Below are positions 34,600 to 46,322 of a DNA stretch of 64,000 nt, piece by piece. The stretch spans positions 30,041,001-30,105,000 of the forward strand of contig OY540813.1 of the NCBI GenBank assembly GCA_961205875.1, in the 5' to 3' direction. The notes beneath the pieces are model-generated. The model was not told the DNA's origin. It searched no databases and was given only the letters and a program-made list of their open reading frames with translations. This DNA comes from Sialis fuliginosa. Its lineage: Eukaryota > Arthropoda > Insecta > Megaloptera > Sialidae. The translations under genes and the position numbers were made by a program. The first letter of the stretch is position 1; each line of letters begins with the position of its first letter.

Positions 34600-35894
34600 A
34601 GTTAATCGTTTTAGATTATTAGCTCAAAAAGGTATTAGAAATGTTGAAGAACTGTCTCTGATAATAATAAATATCATATTATAATATTAATAATATTACA
34701 TTCATTAAACTTATATAATTTTTTATATATCTGGAATATTTTTTAGCTTAAAATATTTCGCCCACGCTTTTATACTCAGATTCTTAAAAAGAAGAACATA
34801 CAGAAATAAAAAGGGTTCTCTTTTGTTCGGAAGTCATTGAGCCATGTGATTCGGATCACTGTCATAAAAGAAGACAAAATATTAGTACTAACCCGCAAAA
34901 ATACATCTGCTTGATCGTATCGCAAGGTTTAAAAAAAAAAGTTAAGATGAAATAGTTACTGAAAATATTTATGTTATTCTTATTTTTTCACTATCTTTTT
35001 TTCAAAACTATATACTAGAGTAGTCTAGACTCTAGAGCAGCGTTTCTCAACTTTTTAGTATTTGCAACCCAATTTTAAATCTCAATTCTCATTCCCCCCC
35101 CCCCCCCCCCCCATACAATAATTTTATTACACCTTCTTTCGAAAAACTTTGCTATGCAAGACAGGCCCAAGGGAGACAAAAATAATTATGAATCTTGTTT
35201 TTAATTTAATATTAATAAGTTAATTATTAAATACATTGTGCAGTACTGATATGATCCTATTTATGTGTATTATATCAGTGTAATTATTCATTTTGCCTTT
35301 TGGCTGATATTTTTTGTGGAAATGTGGAAATGATAGTTCAAAGTGTGCTGCTGAAAAGTTGTAAATGGTGCAATCAATGAAAATTCATAATTTCTGCTCC
35401 AGGGGGCATCAAATGTTTAATATAATACATTGTCATGATTTTATGTTTGTATTTATTTTTAATTTTATCTTCTAAAGAATCAATTTTTTGAAAAATTTGC
35501 AATGAATAAAGATTGCATAGAATTAGTTAATTAGACAATGAGAACTTTTGGTGACATTTTTTAGTTTTAATCAGAATATGTAAGTGTTTATCAGAAAATG
35601 ACAAAAATATCAGTTATTATGTTATGTATAACCTAATATATTTCGAGAAAGAATATCAAATAAATAAATAAACATTTTATTGTTCCACGTATGTATAAAA
35701 ACATAAATTACAAAAGTAATATACAATATTAAATTCTCAAAATAAAATCTGTTTCCTTTTTTTTCAAAATTACTATAATATATAAAATTCATGTTGATAC
35801 AAAAAACTTCTCTTCATATTTCAAACAAATAGAAATTAAAAGACCTAATTTCAATTAAAACAATACATTTAACGATATACTATAATTTACACGA
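34600..35894. other. Intergenic; single hAT-like end and a poly-C run
   Basis: CTCTAGAGCAGCGTTTCTCA near 35031 resembles a hAT end after a CTCTAGAG target, but no partner end was found. A run of 19 C lies at 35094-35112 and may be an assembly-sensitive site. A candidate polyadenylation signal for the minus-strand gene (AATAAAA on the minus strand) lies near 35677-35683. Confidence 0.45.
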
Positions 35895-36156
35895 TTAAGA
35901 ATAATAACTGTTGTTCAAATGTCTGGAAGAAGAACTAGTCGCGGGGATATTTATCCCAAGCCCTCTAATAAATTTCTTAAACTCCGGCGATCCAGTTACT
36001 GGTCGGAATTCCATGCATGCTCCATGTTCACTGTCTTCGTAATAAGTCGAAGAAATGTTCGACGATGAGTTTGTTGTGGCTGTTATATCGGACGCTGATT
36101 TTGCGTAACACGTTGAATCACAATCTTCTGTACTGAATTGTTTTAACATTTCTATA
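35895..36156 (-). CDS. Coiled-coil gene exon 4 (C-terminal)
   Basis: The minus-strand acceptor TATAATTACAG is followed by one base that completes a Leu codon from exon 3, then 86 codons and a stop. Ser/Thr/Asn-rich. An ATG 32 bases upstream lies in the intron and should not be taken as the start. Confidence 0.75.
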
Positions 36157-39100
36157 CTGTAATTATAAGATATAATTAGTAAAAACATTGAAATAAATTC
36201 AGTTTTCTATGGGCAAAAAGGGGTCTGTGATAAAAGGGGGTGAAGGGGCCTTGGTATATAAATAAAGTAAAACAAAACGGCCAAGTGCGTGTTGGGCACG
36301 CACATGTAATTATGATTTATAAACAAGAGTTATTTCAACTTATTTTTTAACTATTCTAGCTACAGTGTTCGTTATAATTTTCATTGAAAGTACTAACTAA
36401 AAGCTACATTCTGTATTTTTTTTTAGATTTTTTGCATGGATAGTTTAGAAAGTAGAAGGGGGGTGGGGACGCTCTGATAACGACATTTAAATGCAAATAT
36501 ATCGTGACTGAAGGGTTAAAATCAAAATATCATTTAACATTTTTCGTTGCATTTTAGGATACCTATTTAATGACATCCCACTCAATGAGGTAAGAGAAAA
36601 GAAAAATCTGAATTCACTTTTCAGTCTATGGGAGGAAGGTCCAAAATAATTTTGACGGTGTTCGTTATAATTTTCAGTGAAAGTATTAATTAAAAGCTAT
36701 ATTCTCGATTTTTTTCAGATTTTTTATTTTGATAGTTTAGAAAATAGAGGGGGGTGGAGCGCTTTGATAACGACATTTAAATGCAAATATATCGTGAAGG
36801 GTTAAAATCAAAAGTGAAAAAAATATGTGAGTTCACTTTTCAGTCTATGGAAAGGGGGTCCAAAATTTTGTTTTTTCAAAAATCTTATAATTTTTGTTTT
36901 TGTGTTATCAGTCTTCGTCCGTATACCAAATTTCATCTGAATCGGCTCAAAATTTTTGAGGCGGACATGGCGAAACTATAAGGTTTCCTAGTTTTCTACG
37001 GAAACCTAAAAAATGGGTGTGTGTAATACTTATGCACACACGTTAGAAGTTACACTTATTTTGCGTTATTGAAAAATAACTACGAAGACAGTTCCCCGAG
37101 TTTACCCGAAGATTTCCGAAACGTCACATCCGAACACCACGACGCGTAAATGCTTTTCAATCCCCAGTAAAAATGTATCTCGGTGCGCCTAAAGAAGGAT
37201 AACTTCAATAAAAAATTGCATACGAAGACTTAATTTTTTTGATTTTCAGTCAATACAAAGGCAAAAATTGCTTGAAGAACCAAAAAAGGTCTTGAGGCAT
37301 TATAGTAACAGATAAAAAAATTCCACAAAAGAATTTAATGAGGATCCCGAATATTTTATTTATTTTGGTTCCGTAATATTAAAAAATCATTAATCAAAAC
37401 TTTTTTTTGGCCAACATGTAATATAAATTCATCTACTGAAAACTATTTACTTACAGTTCATAGTCATCTTTTGAGCCGAAAGCGTTCATATTTTTCTTTT
37501 TTTGTCTCTTATAACTATCAATCAATTTGGCCATTTGTGTTTCAGTAAGCAAATCGTGGAATATTTTCTCAGAGGATTTTACTAAATTATGAAGTGATGA
37601 ATTTCTTTCTTTATTGTTCTCCATATATTCCAAATATAAATCCAATTCGCTAGTAGTCATGTAAATCGGATCTTTTGCAGAAATCTCTTCAATCCTTGCC
37701 TTTAACTGTTCTTCTTCTAGTTTCAAAGTAGCTTCTTCGCTTTCTTCGCTTAATTTCTGTTGCAGTAAATTACCTTGTGAGCCTTGTGACTCATAACAAC
37801 TTTGATACATTTCGGTAAATTGATCACTCAGTACACGAAGTTGTTGCTTCGCTGCTATTTCTAGCTTAACAGTTTCTTCTAAAACTTCATCATAGTTTTT
37901 TTCCTCAGATGTAGATTTATGTTCTGACGACTTTCTTTTTTCCAAATTCTCTAAACTTTTTTCTAAATTCAATAGCTTCTTTTGAAAGATATCAACAACA
38001 TTTTCGTCACGTTCTGGTACAACGTGCTGATTTTCATCTAATTTATTTTCTTCTACGAAACTTTTCTGCCATACAGTAACATCACTCAGTCTTTCAGGTT
38101 TCTCATTACACTTAAACGATTCCAAAGAGTTTTTGCTATCTTTTTTAAAATTCAACTCTTTCTGCGCCTCTTCTAACTGTCTCTTTAAAAGCTCATTCTC
38201 TTTTTCTAACAACTCATTAGCTTTTTTATAATTATTATTATCAGTCATTATAGTTTCAATTTGTTTTAACATCTGCTGCCTGCTCTTAGTAGCTTCTTTA
38301 AAATCCTTCTTTAACAACTCAACTTTACGCGAAAGGCTATTCTTTTGAACAGTGTTGAGCTCTATTTGCTTTTTAATCGTGTCATTTTCTTTCATTGCAG
38401 AACTCAATTGTTTACTGATTTCACGCTTTTTTAACGATATCGCTTCATATTTTCGCATCAAATTAGAATGGTCTTCTAAAGCCTTATCTTTTACTTGTCG
38501 AAGTTCTTGACGGAGTCTTGAACATGTTATTTCAACACTGTATATCTGATCTTGATCTGATGGATTGTAATTTTGTATAGCTAATGTATTTTCATATAAT
38601 TTTTCAACAGAATTACCATAACTTCTATCATCAATAATGCATAAATTTGATTTTCTGATATCTATATTTGAAGAATGGCTCATTTTCAATGTTGGTATTT
38701 TACTTGGTTTTCTCTTTAATATTTCTATAGTAGAAATGGTTTGATCGGGATGCCTAAAATGTATACAACTAGTGATCAATAATTTATTATAAAAAGTGTA
38801 ACAGTCAGTGCCGGATAACCATGTAGCAGGAGTAGCAAATGCTACGGGCCCCGCGTCTCTGGAGGCCTCGCGGTTTTTCGGAAAAATATCTCTTGGATTT
38901 ACCATCTACCGTCCAATGATTGATACGGGGTGTCCTCTACAGTAGGTAATAATTTAATTTTAGGGTTTCCAATCTCAATTTGATTTAATCGAAAAATCGG
39001 TTTTTAAAGCTCCGATCTTTGATTTTTTAAATCGATTTTTCTAAATTTGCCCACATTAAACGCCCCGGGTGACATCCGTCTTATTTGTTAATAAAATAAA

Positions 39101-40467
39101 GTCCTTTTTGGTTATTTAAAGCTTCCATGGGGTAAAATGTCTAATTAATTGAATCAATTGACATTGTTTTTTGGTTATTGTCAAGTCTATAAGGGGTCAT
39201 AACCGTCCATTTTATTTTAAAAAATAGAGCCCACTGATATTTTTTAACTGTCGTAAAAAATTCATAGGAGGTGACACTTGCTTAATGTTAATCCTATTAA
39301 ATTCGGGGGGGGGGAAGGTGAGGACACTATTTATTTCCGTCTTGGGAGTCACCCCCCCCCTAGCGACGCCAATGCTAATGGCCTCTTTATAACATTTGCT
39401 ACAGGCCCCGCGTTGACTTAATCCGACACTGGTAACAGTTGTATATTCTAAAAACAAAAGCTACTTGATTCTGAGGGAGTCGTTAGATGTTACTTTTTTT
39501 TAGTTATTTCAAGGTCATTTCAAGATCAAGTTTTCTTTTTCAATGGGAACCTATATAAAAAACAAGCAGCTTGATCCTGAAATAATCTTAAAAATGACCT
39601 ATAAGTGCTATAAGTAATAGAAGATATTGGTATCTAACGCCCCCTTATAAACTAAGAACTTTTGTCTGGATCATTTTTCCTTAAATCGCGTTGTTTTTAT
39701 GACATAAGTTTGTTATATTTTAAATGATTAATATTAAAATATTATTATAAAATAAACTGTAAATGAATACTCACGCTCTCTTCCAAAACATACCAATAAT
39801 ATAGGTAAATGAAGTACGGATTACAATACAACTGACTAAAGATAGAAAACATACTAATGCGTTCCATATTTTCAATATCCAAACTGAATCCTTCCTACTG
39901 TGTATAATCTCTTCGGGTGATAACATAATCCCCGCTCTTTCATCTTCTGTATCAGAGATGTCACTTGATTGTTTCTTATTATATATTTCCTCTAAAAATA
40001 AACCGTTCAATATTTTCATAACAAAAACACTAATGTCTGGTTTTATAGACTAGCTAGCAAAATATGCTAACTTGTAAGCACTTTCAAATGGGATATCCAA
40101 CTTACCAGATCTTGGAGTTTTTGACAGATAGGTGCATGCGCGGTAAGTAAAGTATATTTACTAACAATAAGTTGTATCTACTAACCTTGAGTAAAAACGG
40201 TAAAAACCAATTTATCGCGCATGCACCTATTTGTTAAAAACTCCAAGAGAACTGTCATATAAGTTTAATACTCTATTTTAAAGTGTTAGTCTGTAATATC
40301 GGACATTATAATGATGAAAAATAAAATAAAATAAATTTACCTATGATAAGAGGTCTATATTTAATATCATAAGTATTTTCGTCCATTATATATAAATGAT
40401 TAATTATTAAACTGATCCACATTAAAATTCCTAATACAAATAGCCACGACCATCGGACATAATGCAT
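35895..40467 (-). CDS. Membrane-anchored long coiled-coil protein, four exons, 634 aa
   Basis: I do not recognise the orthologue. Minus-strand coding exons are 40467-40341, 39991-39775, 38753-37455 and 36156-35895; they join in compatible phases to 1905 nt (634 aa plus stop). Residues about 5-25 form a hydrophobic segment and about 80-112 a second, separated by an acidic stretch (SDISDTEDERAG). From about residue 190 to 520 the chain is a Lys/Glu/Leu-rich coiled coil with breaks near 345-380. The last 86 residues are Ser/Thr-rich and end in a short motif (FKKFIRGLGINIP) and a polar tail. It is probably a type of membrane-tethered structural or trafficking protein with a coiled-coil arm; function is inference. 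Introns 1 and 2 contain transposons. A plausible polyadenylation signal lies about 215 bases after the stop. Confidence 0.8.
36157..37454 (-). other. Coiled-coil gene intron 3
   Basis: GTAAGT donor to TTACAG acceptor, about 1.3 kb. It contains a local duplication: about 36365-36530 resembles about 36655-36805 (shared GTTCGTTATAATTTTCA and TAACGACATTTAAATGCAAA). No exon was seen inside. Confidence 0.6.
37455..38753 (-). CDS. Coiled-coil gene exon 3 (main coiled coil)
   Basis: A 1299-nt exon from acceptor ACATTTTAG to donor GAACT|GTAAGT. The open frame extends further upstream to an ATG at 38905, but that ATG lies in a hAT insertion with target duplications. The phase across the AG at 38755-38754 matches exon 2 exactly, so the exon starts at 38753. 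Confidence 0.85.
38806..39431. mobile_element. hAT MITE in intron 2 of the coiled-coil gene
   Basis: An exact 8-bp duplication GTAACAGT (38798-38805 and 39432-39439) flanks ends CAGTGCCGGATAAC and TTAATCCGACACTG. Subterminal blocks GCTACGGGCCCCGCGT and GCTACAGGCCCCGCGT are present at the two ends. It has no transposase. It lies 52 bases from exon 3 and contributes the false N-terminus of the long open frame. Confidence 0.92.
39775..39991 (-). CDS. Coiled-coil gene exon 2 (second membrane segment)
   Basis: The acceptor TTTATTTTTAG and donor AGAGC|GTGAGT bound 217 nt. Phase 1 in, phase 2 out, matching both neighbours. It encodes an acidic linker, then the hydrophobic stretch IWNALVCFLSLVSCIVI. 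Confidence 0.78.
40034..40305. mobile_element. PIF/Harbinger-like MITE, family 1 copy C, in intron 1
   Basis: The ends are TGTCTGGTTTTATAGACTAG and AGTCTGTAATATCGGACA, flanked by TAA on the left and TTA on the right. The interior includes GCTAGCAAAATATGCTAACT and AGTGCTTACAAGTTAGC-like sequence. It sits between coding exons 1 and 2. Confidence 0.75.
40341..40467 (-). CDS. Coiled-coil gene exon 1 (N-terminal membrane segment)
   Basis: ATG at 40467-40465 opens a frame of 42 codons plus one base before donor ATAG|GTAAAT. It encodes WLFVLGILMWISLII, a signal peptide or signal anchor. The phase joins exon 2 as a Glu codon. The upstream untranslated region could not be delimited. Confidence 0.72.
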
Positions 40468-42880
40468 TGTATATTTAACTGAACCATTCCGATTGCCGAT
40501 CTTATATTAAAATGGTCTTTAAAATTTCCAACATCCCATAAAACTGACATTTGATTAGTTGTTCTTCATGTTTATGTTTTAATCGATCCATGGCACATTT
40601 GATTTAAATTTACATAATCGTTGTTTATCACATATGGATGTATTTTACTCTTCGATTATCCATATATATTATAAAGCTCAACGTCTCTCTGTCTGTCTGT
40701 CCGTTCGTGCGCTTATAACTCGAGAACCACTTATTCGATTTACGTGTGTTTTTTTTAATACATAGATATGTTCTTTGGCCAGGTTATAGGATATATGTAT
40801 GTTGTTATGTTATATTATAATCTATGATATTATAATAATACTAATATTTATATAATAGTAAATCAAGTCGGAAAAAGTTGTAAATATCTCGGCTCCTAAG
40901 TGAGATAGGGGGATCTTTTTTCCCCTAAAACCCCCATCCCTGTGGTATTCTTCCCGCCGCGCCGGTCTTAATGAAACTAATTACAATCGCTAGTAGAATC
41001 ATAAATAGTGAATGTTATTTAATAATTGTTTGTCGAACAATATACATATAAAATTGAATTACAGTATATAATATTATAGGATCAGTTTTTTGTTTTCTAG
41101 AAATAGCTTCATCAAATTAAAGCAGTTGCTAATTATAAAAAAATAAAAAATAAAGTTGTCTTCATGAATTTCAGAACATTGCCAGCTTTAGGAGGGAGAG
41201 GTCGAAGTAGGGCGACCGTCCAGGGTGCTTGACCAGAAGGGGCGGCGGACGGCCGCACGAAGAATTTTTTTTGGTGCAAATGAATGACCTTTTGATGCTC
41301 TTCACTTCTCTAAATCGCTACTGTATCTGATATCAAACCTTAAACATTTTTTTTACTAGAATCCTGCCAGCCTTCTCCCCCCCCCCCTAACTTTATAGGG
41401 CCATGATTTGATTTCTAGAAAAATGTTCAGAAACCTAAAATGTGATTGATTATAAATATTGTCTTACCTAGAGTCTAAACTCTAGAGCAGCGATTCTCAG
41501 CCTGTGGGGCGCGCGAGCATATCGAGAAAAAATGAGAAAAAATATTATTAAAACATTTATTTAATTTACTGAAAGAAAAGAAATAAAATACATTCTGACA
41601 TAATAAAAAATAAAATACACGTTTACATTTATTACTTTTATGTCCTTTCTTTTACTCTACTGCTAAAACGGTTTTAATGTCCTCGACAACTTCTGAAAGT
41701 TTGTCGGTATGTTTACGAAGCATCCTGTATATATGTAAAATATATATGTTATATGTCAATGCCCCTTCTCCATAAATTTTGTCTCCACCTAAAAAATCCT
41801 GATTATTTATCAAACATGAAAGCTAATAAATAGAGATTGGAAAAATAGTTTTTCAACTATCGAATAAAAATGCATTTATTGTAATTTTTATTACATATCT
41901 CCACCGTTTTCAGAAAACTGGTTTGATTGAACACAATTTGAAATAAACTATTTTAAAACTATTTGCGATACTTTTTACTGCTTCGTTTGCACTAATTATC
42001 AATAAATCGCAAAAAAAAAACTATTTACCAACTATTTTCCGAAAAAAATTCAACTAGTAACTATTTCATTGAAAATAACAACTATTTTTCCAATCTCTAC
42101 TAATAAGGAAGATAATAATAGTAATTTAATTAATGATATCTGAAACAAATCAAATTGCTCTCTCCTAAAAAAAATCACATTTTTGCAGTAACCATGATTT
42201 GACCTTAGACCACCGTTTTAATTTGGATATCTTATTCTTAGGTCGCTTTTAACAAGTGTTCAGTGGTTACTATATGTTTTATGCACCTTTGTAAATATAT
42301 AACAAAATAATAATCATAAAAAAGTATTCAAAAGCCTCTTTTAATAAAGTAAAAGAAATCGATATTTTCGTTTCTTTATTATATAGCCCAGAACGTAGTT
42401 ATATGTTAGGTAAATTTAAAAATTGCTGCGGTACTCAAAGATTTGCCTCACGGCAAACTTTTCGCATGATTAAATATTTCATTTTCTATTATATTTGATT
42501 TTGTTTACTCTAGAGATAATGCGTCTATCTCGATATTTGACACATGTAATACACTCTTTACAGATAGATAATTCATGCGTAATAATAATATAAACCGTTG
42601 TATACATATTTACAATATTTTCAAATGTTGGTTTACTTTTCATATTAGAAATCAACAATATTGACTAAACAAACAAGATTTTTGTGTTTTCATTTTAAAA
42701 TATTATTTTTGATGCAGAAACGATTTTTAAATAATTATATTTAATTAAACATTAGTCAAGTTTACTTCTTCTTGTTTTTAATTGAATACATCCAAATGAT
42801 AGTCTAATCATTTCTAAAAGTAAAAAAAAATGGTATCTGAATTCAAATTTTCATATATTTTCCCGTTTCGGGTCAAAATA
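40468..42880. other. Intergenic; repeat fragments, no gene seen
   Basis: About 40660-41000 holds CTCTCTGTCTGTCTGTCCGT followed by a copy of the AAATATCTCGGCTCC repeat. A GC-rich patch at about 41200-41270 and a hAT-like single end (CTCTAGAGCAGCGATTCTCA) at about 41482 are also present. Nothing coding was recognised. Confidence 0.5.
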
Positions 42881-42884
42881 AAAA

Positions 42885-43660
42885 CTTTTTTACTTCCATG
42901 TTCTGAAAGAAATGAAAGTATTGTAATTGTAATACCGTCAAAAAATCATGTCCGAGATAAGAGCAGATTCTGCGTGTACTACCATCAAAACGTGAAGAAA
43001 AGTTGATGTGCGTGTATCCAGTGGCGTAGATAGGGGGGGGGGGATCAAGATGATCAATCACCCCCCATGAGTTTACATCATGAGAAAACTTAACAGAGAG
43101 ACAATTGTTTAAACTCATGTAGTATGAATAAAATAAGTTTTCTTTACTTGGAGGATCTTTTTTTTTAGTAATAACTAATATTTTTATATAACTATTAGAT
43201 CCAAAAAAAACTCATTCAATAAATAATAAATAAAATAATATAGTTTTAATTAAATTCAATAGTAATACTTTTTTTTATTTTGCATATTTAGGAGGCCCCC
43301 GAACTTTATTTTTTTTATTTATCCCCCCACATCGCAAAATGCTATCTACACCAATGCGTGTATCTGTGCATGTGTCCGTGTGTCTGGATGTAGAATTATT
43401 ATCTTTCGTTCACCATAACTCCTGTAAAAATTAAAAACGCACCGATTTGAATTATTTTTGGGGAAATGTTTGTATCACTGACATGAATACAGACCTATTC
43501 ATTTTGGTGCTAATCGGATTAGAGGTTTTGGAAATATTCGAATTTTTTTTCCAATTATCGTCTAAAAAGTGAACGTTTATGAGTATTATCACTGAACTAA
43601 TTTTTATGAAACTTGGTTTTTTAGTTAGGTCTGGGTAGGTAGTAGATGCATGTTACGTGA
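42885..43660. repeat. Interspersed repeat with TTACTTCCATGTTCTGAAAG, interrupted by a hAT MITE
   Basis: The same repeat occurs at 48688-49160, sharing TTACTTCCATGTTCTGAAAG, AAAATCGTGTCCGAGA-like sequence, GTGTCTG runs and TTTGGTGCTAATCGGATTAG. Here it is split by the insertion at 43019-43356. Confidence 0.8.
43019..43356. mobile_element. hAT MITE, 338 bp
   Basis: CGTGTATC is duplicated exactly (43011-43018 and 43357-43364). The ends are CAGTGGCGTAGATAG and CTATCTACACCAATG. The related repeat at 48688-49160 lacks this insert and shows the uninterrupted CGTGTGTCTG context. Confidence 0.92.
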
Positions 43661-44404
43661 AAGTGTAGTTTTTTTTTCTAAAAAGATCACTACAATATTT
43701 TTAGTAAAATATTCCCTTACAAATCCATTTAGAAAATTTAACACAAATAATCACATCGCAAATGTTTTTTAAGAGTGGAATAATTTTAGTTTTTACAAGA
43801 TAAAATGTAATTAATAAAATTTAATAAAAAGAAGAACTATACAAAAATATTATCATGTTTTTCTTCTACATTCATATTATACAATACTCATTTATATTTT
43901 TTACTAAAACTCATATTTGCAGATAAGAAATTAAAGTATGTACCAGTTTGTGAAATAGGATACATACCTTAACATTTTCTAACAAAACATGAAATTTCCA
44001 AATGTGTAACAAAAAATAGTCTCACGTCCTAGATAAGAAAGGATAATTGAGTTGAAAACATCTCAAGTTACACCATTATTACATTGGACCTGTTTCTTAT
44101 AGAGAAAGGAGTAAATGGAAAGGATGTGGATTACCAGAACCTCTAGGTCAAGGTTGCATTTCACAAAACTCATGAGCCAATTTCAGTTTTCATACAGGTA
44201 GATTTTTATTATCATCCTACGACATTTTAGACTACATATATTCTATAACTAACCTAGATTTCATATACCTACCTAATAGTTACACGAAATATTTACCGAA
44301 AAAAATAATTTTTTAGATAGGTATGTATTTGAAAGTCATTCGTGAGTTAGTAATTTTGTAAGCATATAGAGGGGTATCTTTCTTTCAAAATTTTGAAAAA
44401 TTAG

Positions 44405-45290
44405 TATAGGGTCGAGCGGGGTAAATACCAAAAAAATGGGGTAAAAGTGAAACAAGCTTGCAACTAAAAAACTAATTTGTTTATAGGAGAATTATAAAAA
44501 CTGACATCATCATTAAAGGTTTGTTAAAGCGACCTGAATATACATATGAATCGCCTAATAAGTGATGTGTCACCCCTACAGATTTCCCTGTTAGTCGATG
44601 TCAAAACGTGTGAATTAAATTTTAATTATTTGCACATTACTTTCTGTATAGCTCAGATATTAATTAAAGTTACAATTTCACATTGATATGCTACAAAGAA
44701 GATAAATCAAAGTTGCCTTTGTAGTTTTTCATTTAATTTTTCGAGAAATATTTTCCATTAGAGGCCTGTTTTACCTTTTCCCAAATTAGAAGTTAAAAAT
44801 GACACTTTTTTCATTTTTAAAGTCCGTGTTGTATCGTATAGTTCAAATGACGTAAGTATTTAAAATGGTTATTCATAAGCGCATCTAGTAGAAAAAAAAG
44901 TATGTATTTGTATCGTTAACTGTCAAAAAACATGAGAGATTTTCTCGTAACATGTGTCGTTCTTGAGATATCTTGAAAAAGGAAATATTTTGGGGTGTCA
45001 CCCCTCCCCCTTACACACGATTTTGATGATTTTGAAATGGGACCGTCCTCAAACCAGACCCAACCATCCGACCAAATTTCAATAATATCGGTTCAGTGGT
45101 TCATGAGTTATGCGTGTGACAAGGATTCAGGGGACAGACGGACGGACACACGGACAGACAGACAGACACGGAACGTGAAACGGATAAATCAATTTAAAAT
45201 TTTGAAATTGGAGTACTTTTTTTTGTCTCAATCTGAAACGATCACATAGCTTCTCGTATCTTCGATATTGCGAGGAAGCAATATAGTATA
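44405..45290. repeat. Composite interspersed repeat
   Basis: The first part is an inverted copy of 5815-6190. The second part, about 44990-45285, is an inverted copy of 52233-52560 (CCCCTCCCCCTTACACACGA and GATTTTGAAATGGGACCGTC). It includes a GACGGACACACGGACAGACA run. The open frames on both strands here are repeat by-products. Confidence 0.8.
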
Positions 45291-46320
45291 AATAAGAACA
45301 GGATATCATTAGCCTTTAAAAAGTATATCTTATTTCTCACTGAATGAGAGTGGACACGGGACCTTTATTATGCAAAGGGTCAAACGGTCAGTATGTGTAT
45401 TTCCAGCGAAACAATTATAAGAATTTCCTGTGTATCGTATTTACTCTTAATGACGTGGAAACGGTATAGAAGAAGCTCATTAAATTTTAAAATTTAAATA
45501 AAGCCTTTCTCATTCTACGTAGTAATCATAATTATATAAGTATAACTACATCGAGAAGAGGTAACATGAACTTCGAAAATAATGATCTACTTAATTTTCG
45601 TATGCGAATTCAGGTTTTTACTGAAAATGTGATATGACAACCACAAGACTTTCTTATACATTATTATAGTGAAACAAATATTAAGCTATACCGGAAAAAT
45701 GGTTGGAAAATAATATTCGTTACAACTTTTATTTGAAACATTTTTATGTTATGAATCATTTCAACAATTACATAAAAAATTTTATTATACCTTTTTCAAC
45801 TTTTTCTGTTACGCACCTTTTCAATTTTTTTTTTAAATTACAAGAGTAAACATCCTTTTTCAGTTTTGACTGTAGATCGTTTACAACATCATTAAGATTG
45901 AGATAATATTCGTACTCAATGAAGAAACCGTCAAAACGTATAATTTCGTTAAAATCTCGAGATTAAATTTTTTCATGATTAGGTTTAATTATTAATTATT
46001 ATTAATCTCACTTTGTTCTTTTCAGTCAAAGCAAACTATCTCGTAAACTACATTATGTATATAAGCTAGAAACTTGAAATTTTTACTAAACATAGATAAG
46101 CAAGTTATGTCCCTAGAGAAAGGTACAAAAAAAATTACTAGGAAAAAAAATATTATTTTAAAATCAAAATGTCGATCTCAATCAGTAGAAATTGACCATA
46201 TAATTTTTTAACTTAAAAATGGCGTCTGTAAAGGGCTCCAAACAGCAAATCATTTTTAACGGTAACTAGTTAGTGGCTCAAAAAATCTAAAAATAATTTG
46301 ATTAAAGTATTTAGTGATAT
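45291..46320. other. Intergenic AT-rich stretch, nothing recognised
   Basis: No coding frame or bounded element. CCACAAGACTTTCTTATACA near 45640 is a degenerate match to the end of the 22405-22800 element. Confidence 0.4.
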
Positions 46321-46322
46321 TA

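Noticed and set aside
37451-38905. 484-aa open frame taken as a single-exon gene starting at 38905
   Set aside because: The first 51 codons lie in intron and hAT sequence; the splice acceptor at 38755-38754 and phase agreement with exon 2 give a better model.
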